A stretch of DNA of 64,000 nt from NCBI RefSeq assembly GCF_001039355.2, contig NW_019773836.1, positions 592,200 through 656,199 of the forward strand, given 5' to 3'. Source of the stretch: Lingula anatina (Eukaryota; Brachiopoda; Lingulata; Lingulida; Lingulidae). Shown here piece by piece: positions 38,601 through 47,600 of this stretch. The notes under the pieces were generated by a model. It was not told the origin of the DNA. It searched no databases and saw only the letters and a program-made list of their open reading frames with translations. The translations under genes were made by a program, and so were the position numbers. Every line of letters begins with the position of its first letter. The first letter of the stretch is position 1.

Positions 38601-41600
38601 GTCGCAATTGAGAGTCTAAGCTGAGTGTGCGACAGGAAACTAAAGATGCATATCGCATCTGAGAGTCCAGGCTGAGTTCGCGACAGGAATCTATAAGTGC
38701 ATGTCGCTTTTTGTAAAAATCCAAAAAAGTCTGATAAAGTCCCACTACTTAATAAATCCCATTTCAAATAATAACATGTTTTTGTCATATACTTTTCATT
38801 TCAATGCGCGTAAGTGACTTTTACTTACATACTAATTTCAGGGTCTGAGCCAATGATATTGACATGGGATTATTGAAAAAGGTGGAAACTTTGCAATGAT
38901 AGCTCCCCTCATCTGCCAATGTGACTGTCCCAATTGTCAGCGAGAATGATGGATCAGAGACTGTCACCGTCACGTCAGTTCTAGAGGCAAAGGCGTTCTG
39001 CAGCTGGTAACTTCCGTCAGATATCACTATTCCCACTATTTGGCTTGAATCAGTCGTTCCATCTTTGTAGAAATACACGACCTGCATGGTCTCTCCGGGA
39101 TCCAATGTGTAACTGCACACAAGGTCCACTGTTGGTGGGATGCCGCTTTCAGGATTCATGACCAAGCCGTTAGAAGGTAAAACAGCCAGTGTCACTTCCA
39201 ACCCTATATAATAAGAACAAATAATAATTATTAAGAATTATATTTAAAAACCCTGGAAATCTTTAGCAATAAATCCCTCAATTTTTCAGTTTGTATTCCG
39301 AAGAGTTGATTTTAGTGTTGAGTGTCATTATGTCATCTGATGTGATATAATGTCATGTATCCATCCTTGTAATTGGTTTATATTGTAAAATACAAGTTCA
39401 CTCATTAGTGTTCGTGTTATGTGTTGACAGGCTTTGAGCTGTGGACTAAAGTATTACTAAAAAGTTCACAAAATTTACAAACGTAGTAGCAGAGAGGTAA
39501 ATAAGGTCATGTCATTTTATTGTCTTTTCATTCAACTATAACATCAAACACTTTTATCGGGGGCCAAGTACTTCTACCATGCAGGAGGCAATTTTACGAT
39601 CCTTGTCATAAAATAGGGTAGCACCATGATTATTCAAAGAGGTATGAATTTTTTGTTGTATCGTTGATGTAGAATTTATTATCATTTTGGTTAAAAAATG
39701 ACGTATGAAGTCGCTTTTGTTCTTCACCTTTTGAAAACCTGCGTCAATTGAAGAGTCTATGGAGGCGATCTCCATGTTGTTTATGAAAAGATTAAGTTGA
39801 CAAATCTTCCAGCCACTTAATTATTTTAAAGCAGAGAAAGGCACATTTAGGTCCTTTCGTCAGATAGATTTAGATTTGCAAACAGCAGTACATTCCCTGC
39901 ACTTCGAATCATTATTTTATAACATTATTGGTTAAGTTTTGATTTTGTTTGAAATAACTGACCAGTCATTTCAATTTTGACTCAGATATTTCAACAATTT
40001 GTTCTTCTAAAGGCCTGCAATAAGCTTCTACGCCTCGATAATCCTGACAGATATTCCTGAAAGCTTGTCATAAAGTTGCTGGAGGAAAAAGTTCAAATTT
40101 TCCTCTTCTATCAGACCTTAATGCACTTATTCAACAATCAATCGTATTGTTTATCCAAATGAGATTGTAACGACAAAACTATGACGTGACAATTCACAAC
40201 TATGATGTCATAATCACATCCAAAACTAGACTACAGATAGAATGATATTAACAGCTGATAAGAAATCCACCAGTCAACCGGCAAAGGGTTCCATAGGAAA
40301 GTCTCAAACACAACAACGGAATATTTTGAATCACAAGAAAACAAATGTATTACAAATGGCACTTACCTGTCGAATTAGTAATGTTTTCTGTGGTGGCCGT
40401 TGAAGGACCTGGAAGAAAACATTAAAACGATACTTAATATTCAATCACCTTCTAGTCTGTTAAGAACTGCAATTATGTATAGTCACCAGTTATGCAGTGA
40501 CAAGTACAGCCTATTGCAAAGCGGAATGCTTCAAAAAGTGCAACGCTAAAATGAAGGACGAAGTCGGTAAGCATCGAAGTATGTTTTTTCTGATTCAGTT
40601 TGAAAAAAGATACTTCAAATCCAACCATATTCTAGCCTGTTAAGAACTGCAATTATGTATATAGTCACCAGTTATGCAGTGATAAGTACAGCCCATGCAA
40701 TTGCAAAGAGGGATGCTTCAAAAAAGTACAGCGCTAAAATGAAGCACGAAGTCGGTAAGCATCGAAGTATTTTTTTTCTGATTTTTTTAAAGGGTCCACT
40801 ACCCTGGCAAGTGTCTCGAGTCTAATTAGCGATATACTGATATTTTCTCTTTAGCTTTTGGCATAAAAAACTCATTCGATCAACAAATTTCTACATACCA
40901 GCACTTTCAGGCACCGTGATTTTTGTCGTGGTCTGACTTATAAGTGAGTCATGCAATAGCTGGCAAATTAATTCCACTGGATCTGCTTGGGTTGCCATCA
41001 CGTCAACTGCACTTTCGACCAGAAAGGTGTCTCCCTGGTTTTGCTCATTTCCAGAGGTTTCATTTAACGTGACCTGCATCTGGTCAGAACTCTTTACTTT
41101 AAACCATCTTATCTCAGGTGCTGGTCTGCCGCCATCAGAAGAACAAGTCACCCGGTAGGTATCTGTGGCAACTTGGGGTCCTCGTGTAATCCGGGGTGGA
41201 TTAGGTCGATCTAAATGAAAAAAAAAGAAAGAGATTAATTCTGGGACTGCCCTATGTCAGCATGTCCCTAAGCTTTCGTATAACTTATTAAAACTTTGAA
41301 AAAAGACAACACAATTAGGGTCAAAGGGGGAACATTTCTGTAAGGTTCAGATAATCTAAAAATAGCTGAAACTACTCCAGTTCAAACTTTCAAATCATAA
41401 TGCAATATTTAAATTTTTGGTATGGGATTCAACCAGATATATAAAGGACGTGAATTTGTGCCAGTCTGGATTTCGCTGAATGCCTTCCCGCAAGAAAACG
41501 CATTAGATTATCTACTGCAGTGCAGTAGACTACTGCAAACCGCAGTAAAGTACTGCAATCATACTGCAAACTTGCTTCAAATCTGCTTCGATTTGGGAGC

Positions 41601-44600
41601 TAATTAGCATATTTGAAACATGCTTCTATCATGCTGCTAACCCACTGCATTAATGCTCCTCTCTGTACAAACCTATGTACTTTTTGGAGTAGAATTGCAG
41701 TAAGCTATGCTGCATTTCTACTGCAAATATGCTCCACACCACTACTGCGTTAATGCTTTTTTTGCTACGTCGATACTACTGCATTTTCGTGCGGGAATTG
41801 ATTCACTAACGGTTATAAAACTGAATGCATTGTAATATCATTGTCCAATAATTCATAATATTTACAGCTATAGAAGGCGGGCTATGTGCACGATATTTCG
41901 ATCATATTCTTAACAAATTTACGTAAAGTCATAAAGGATATTCAAAAGTGCTTCAAAACATTTTTAAATTCCAGTCCCTGTTCTGAGCGAGTTTCATCGA
42001 TATCACTTGCAGTTATGATTCAAGAGAAACTGTGCGTAATTTTTTGGTTCGACATTATATAATAAATGATTGTAAGATGATTCTACGACAATTCCCCATG
42101 GACGCCCCCCCTCCCCCAGGAATACGGTGGTAGTAATAATTATGTTTTCGTTGTATAATGTTTTAAAAACGTTTGAAAAGTGTTAATCCGTATCCTGTAA
42201 ATAGAAGAGACGTATAAATCCCTTCACAATTCGAAAATTCGAACGCAAAAACACAATAGTTTAGGCGAGTGAACACCATGACGCAGGTATCTGTGATCCA
42301 GCGCGAGCACAACAATCCGCTGTAACTAAGTGTAACTAACAGCGGGATAAATCAGCCAGAAGGTCCCTATGGTTTGTTGCGGCGATAGGATTATAGCTTT
42401 AAGAGTCTAGAACCCATGCTACTAAACCGCCTCCCGTAGCAAAGTTTGAAACTGTCCTTTTGTTCACTAGCTTGGAACGCGCAGCTGATCATGTTTTAAG
42501 AATGCTAGCAAACTGCTTATTTCATTCAACATGACGTGTTCCGTAGTCAAAAATTGAACTAAGTATCGTTTGTTTGATTAACATGCATAAGCATCAGCAT
42601 CGTACATCATCATGATCAGCAATTCACCCTGTCTCTTATTGCAAATAGTACTTATAAATTGTGAATGGTAATGAATGAGGAATAAGCAGCGAATAGCATT
42701 TTCATAAAGGCACAGTTTATGGCAAAAAAGTTTTGAAGTTTAAAGATGTTCAGTACACAAATGTCCATCATCACGACCTGTGTAAAAAATAAAGATTAAA
42801 AGTAACAAAGAAAGCAACATCATTTTTAAAAATAATATTTACAGAACAAGCTGGTTTGTAGCCTCAATTACTAAAAATATTTATTTGATATGGACAATTG
42901 GCTTGTGTCAGTCTTATTTTATTAACTTTGTGAATGACAAATTCTCTATCGATCGTCACTGTTGAATTACCATTATTATTTTACATCACTAATCTTTTTT
43001 TTAACAATCTTACTGTTAAGGCCTGGTTTAAGTTTGTTTAGAGATATGATAGCTATCGCGCTTAACAACAGATTACCAGCTATTGTGAGATCACTTCTCC
43101 TCTTTAACCGAGCTCTTAGACTGTTAATTCACCGTATTTTCATATAGTGTTGTCACACTGTCAGGCTTCCCCTGTTGCACGCTGGAGTTGACTTGTCGTT
43201 GCACCAATGCTAGATATTTTCTCTTATTCTGTTGTTTATATAAACCTTTTCATTTAATTTTAAATATTTTCATCTCATTATCCATTGTGAGCTCTGACAA
43301 ACGGATGGGTTTTTGCCCACAGCAGAATAATTTTTAAAGCAATTTGTTAGCTCATAATTATGACAGGGCGCCCTTTTTTGTCGCTGTTGCTTAAAAATGG
43401 ACGTTAGTTTGGAGGTTTAATGCTTAGCTCTCATCGCGTTATATGTATGTACATCTAAACGTTAAGATGTCAATTCTATACTTGACTGTTATTGCCCGGT
43501 GTCGCACATGTGCTTTCTCATTACAGTGATCTAAAACAAGTCGCTAGCGTATTTAAATATAGCAAAATCTGTTCGACAGGACGTTTCTTCACGGCAGTCA
43601 TGCAGACACACAGTAATTGTAAATGCATGGTTTTACCTTGTTTGAGAAAAGATAACGATCGCGTTTAACAATAAATTGCGAGCACAATAAGAACCCCCTC
43701 TTCTTTAATCGATGTTTACATTAGTCAGAGAAATGGAGGTCCACCCTATTTTTATGTCCGTCCCTTTATATTACTACTAGGTAAAGGCCAGTGACATGAA
43801 TGGTATGGTGAGCATATATAATTACTCCGTAAAATCGCCGATTTGTCGTTTCGTCTCTCTGGCGTAGTGATTGCGCCACCGCTAGATATTTTCTCCTATT
43901 CTGTTGTTTATATAAAGGGGGGATTTTTCCCAAGCATAATGATCTATTTTAAGCAATTTGTCTCATAACTATGTCAGGGTTTTTTTCTCGTTGTTGTTTA
44001 AAAATGAACGTTAGTTTGTCGAGGCTTAATGCTTAACTCTTATCGCGTTAAATGTATTTGCATCTAAATGAAAAAATGTCAATTTTATACTAGGCTAGTT
44101 ATTGCCCGGGTGTCGCACGTATGCTTTCTTACTACAGTGATCTAAAACAAGTCGCTCGTGTATGTAAGTGTAGCAAAATCTGTTCGACAGGACGTTTCTT
44201 CACGGCAGCTACACGGCAGACACAGTAATTGTAAAGGCATGGTTTTATTTTGTTTGAGAAAATATAACAATCGCGTTTAACAATAAATTGCGACCTATAG
44301 TAAGACCCCACTCCTCTTTAACCGATATCTTACACTGCACTGTTAATACACACTGTCAGACTGCCCACTGTTCCACGCTGGAGTACAATCGCCCTTGTGC
44401 CACTGCTAGATTTTTTTCTCCTATTCTGTTGTTAATATAACAATATCAAATATAAAAATATTTTCATCTATTTTTGAAAATTATCATCTCATCACCCATT
44501 GTACGCTCTGAGAAACGGGGGATTTAGCAATTTGTCTTATAACTATTTCATGGCGCCCTTTTTTCTTGTCGTTGATTAAAAAGGGACGTTAACGAGCTTT

Positions 44601-47600
44601 AATGCTTAGCTCTCATTACGTTATATGTATGTGCATCCAAACGATAAGATGTCAATTCTATACTTGACTGTTATTACCCAGTGTCGCTCGTATGCTTTCT
44701 CACTACAGTGATCTAAAACAAGTCTCTAGTGTACTTAAATATAGCAAAAGCGGTTCGACAGGACGTTTCTTTACTGCAGTCGGACACACAGTAATTGTAA
44801 AGGCATGGTTTTACCTTGTTTGAGAAAAAGATAACAATAGATTACGAGCTAAAGTACCCCCCCCCCCCCACTCCTCTGTAACCGATGTCTTACACTGTTA
44901 ATACACACTGTCAGACTTCCCCCTGTACCACGCTGGAGTTTATTTGCCCTTGTGCCACTGCTATATATTTTCTTCTATTCTGTTGTTTATATAAATTTTT
45001 TCATTTATTTTTGAATATTTTCTTCTCATCACCAATTGTGCGCTCTAAAAAACGGGGGATTTTTCTCACAGCATAATGGTCTATTTTAAGCAGTTTGTCT
45101 CATAACTATGACAGGGCGGTTTTTTTCTCGTTGTTGTTTAAAAATGAACGTTAGTTAGTTGAGGCTTAATGCTTAACTCTTGTCGCGTTATATATATGTG
45201 CATCTAAATTAAAGGGAGTAATGAGGCAATTAAGGGTAACAGTAAAATTATCAAGGGTTACATGGACGAGTGCGATCATCTGTTTAACCCACCTCTACCT
45301 GGAGATTTACTTTGATCAGGTTTTGATAAAATTATCTGTACTTCTAATTCTAATATTTTTCGGACTTGTACTCCATGAAAATAATTTGTTTAATGAAATT
45401 ATTTTATCTGTCGTCGAGTTGCAACATCACACCAGAGAAATCTCTACTTCTATGATCACACTAAGAGATTTTCATAAAATGGATGAAAAGGTTTGAAATG
45501 CATACTTTTTACTTTATACTTGTATATAAATCTATATTCTTCTGGGGGCATCGTCCAGGGAGGGAATTGTCCTGGGGGGTGGGATTGTCAGGGGGGGGGG
45601 GGGGTTGACCGGGGGGAATTGTCCTGATATCTTGTTAGGTGTTACGACCAAGGAATACTCTGATAGCCTACATACATGTATGATAGCACGAAAAAACTTT
45701 GAGACGGTATTGGGACACAAAATGGCAGATCAACATTTTGAGACTTCTTCCCCTCACCATAGCCTATATCCTCTGGCAGTGCAGAATGTGTAAGCAAAAG
45801 CAAATAAGATCCTAAAGACGAAACTGTCTTTCGGGGTACATTTAGGTTCTTTCCGTGTTTTTTTTTCCACGTATGGTGTGTTTAATTATATATTTTGTAT
45901 TAGCTTTTCTGTTACTGTAAGTTCTTATTACTCTCAATCAAAACAAAAAACTGTATAGCTTGGCCCTATATGCAGCCAACCTACTCAACATGCATGTACT
46001 CAACATACTAATAAAGATCAGTTACAACTTAGTTGATATTTTCACATTTACTTACATAATTGTATTATTTTAAGACCCTGTGCTGGAGTTGTAATAGTTG
46101 GATTATTGAGTATGGTACCATTTTTGCAGTAATAGTTTGAATTCGAACAGGGATTGCAATCATGATTTGATAATTGCGCTTATGGAAACTAATAGGTGGG
46201 TTGAAAAGGGCTTATATTCTATGTGTAAAGAACACGCAGGTTTAAATCGGAATTTTATTATTTAGAAATGTGAATCAACACCTTTTTAAGACTGCCTCTC
46301 CTCCCGGTTGATTCTAACATTATGCAATCATACTTTATCTGTAAAAAGATTTTTTTGGCAAAAACATTCCATTTCTATGCGTGTAAATGTCATTGTTTTA
46401 CTTACATACTAATTTGAGGGTCTGCGCCGGGGTTATTGCCATGGGATTACTAAGTATGGTGGTTACTTTGCAGTAATAGCTTCCCTCATCTGCCAACGTG
46501 ACTGTGCCAATTGTCACCGTGAATGATGGATCAGAGGCTGTAACCGTCACGTCATTTCTAGTGGCAAAGGCGTTCGTCTGCCGGGAACTTCCGTCAGCTA
46601 TTACTATTGCCACTATTTGGTCTAAATCAGTCGTTCCATCTTTGTAGAAATACACGACCTGCATGGTCTCTCCGGGATCCACTGTGTAACTGCACACAAG
46701 GTTCACTGCTGGTGGGATGCCGCTTTCAGGATTCATGACCAACCCATTAGAAGGTAATTCAGCTAATGTAGCCTCTAAACCTACATAATGAGAACGAATA
46801 ATAATTATTAAGAATTATATTTAAATTCTGGAAATGTTTAGCAATAAATCCCTCAATTATTCAGTTTGTATTCCGAAGAGTTGATTTAAGTGTTGAGTGT
46901 CACAATGTGATCTGATGTGATATAATGTGATGTATCAATCAATGTAATTGGTTTATATTGTAAAATACAAGTTCACTCATTTGTGTTTGTGTTTTGTGTT
47001 GACATCCATCAGATTAATTTGATGTTACAAAAAGCAGCACAACAGCACGTCTTCATTATTCTCCGTGGTGTTGCCTGTAGCCGCCGGTACTTCCTGTATA
47101 ATACAGAGTATAATTCATTCATTTAATCGGCTAATGTAGCCTCTCCACCTATATTATCAGAAAAAATAATAGAGATATTACTTTTATCTTGGGAAGCATT
47201 TTAGCCTGTGACGATTGACAAAAATCACGGTGTATCATTCCCAACTACACTTTACGTCTTCATTTGGTTCGGATCTTATAATACTAGCTTTTTGCATTTG
47301 TGTTGTTTGGACGTTGACAAGTCTTAAATTGTTTCAACTATAGCTTAGGTATTTCATCGAGTTCGGACCAGTAAAATGAGGTCATGTCTGTTTATGAAAT
47401 TTTCTGCAATGATCCATCTTAACTCAATCGATTGCTAAGCATTTATACCAAGAAGTAATTATGAGACCCCTCCCTGCCAAAATGAAGCTTTTTTACTTCA
47501 TACCCATTAAAGAGTAATGATCAAGAGTTATTTTGTTTCGATGAGGAATGTGCCATTAATGTTAATACATTGAGGCGTGGGATTTGAGGAGGACGCATGC

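Noticed and set aside
36774-38708. CRISPR-like spaced repeats
   Set aside because: The repeats are few, face each other at the two ends of a transposon, and the genome is eukaryotic.
45221-45496. 91-codon plus-strand ORF with hydrophobic stretch
   Set aside because: Begins at the end of the 0.6-kb tandem array, has no recognised domain and no paralog; probably chance.
46055-46132. J-segment-like piece (strands F-G with donor), suggesting somatic rearrangement
   Set aside because: No acceptor, no heptamer/nonamer-like signal next to it, and the same breakpoint at 58764-58840 is explained by an old duplication.
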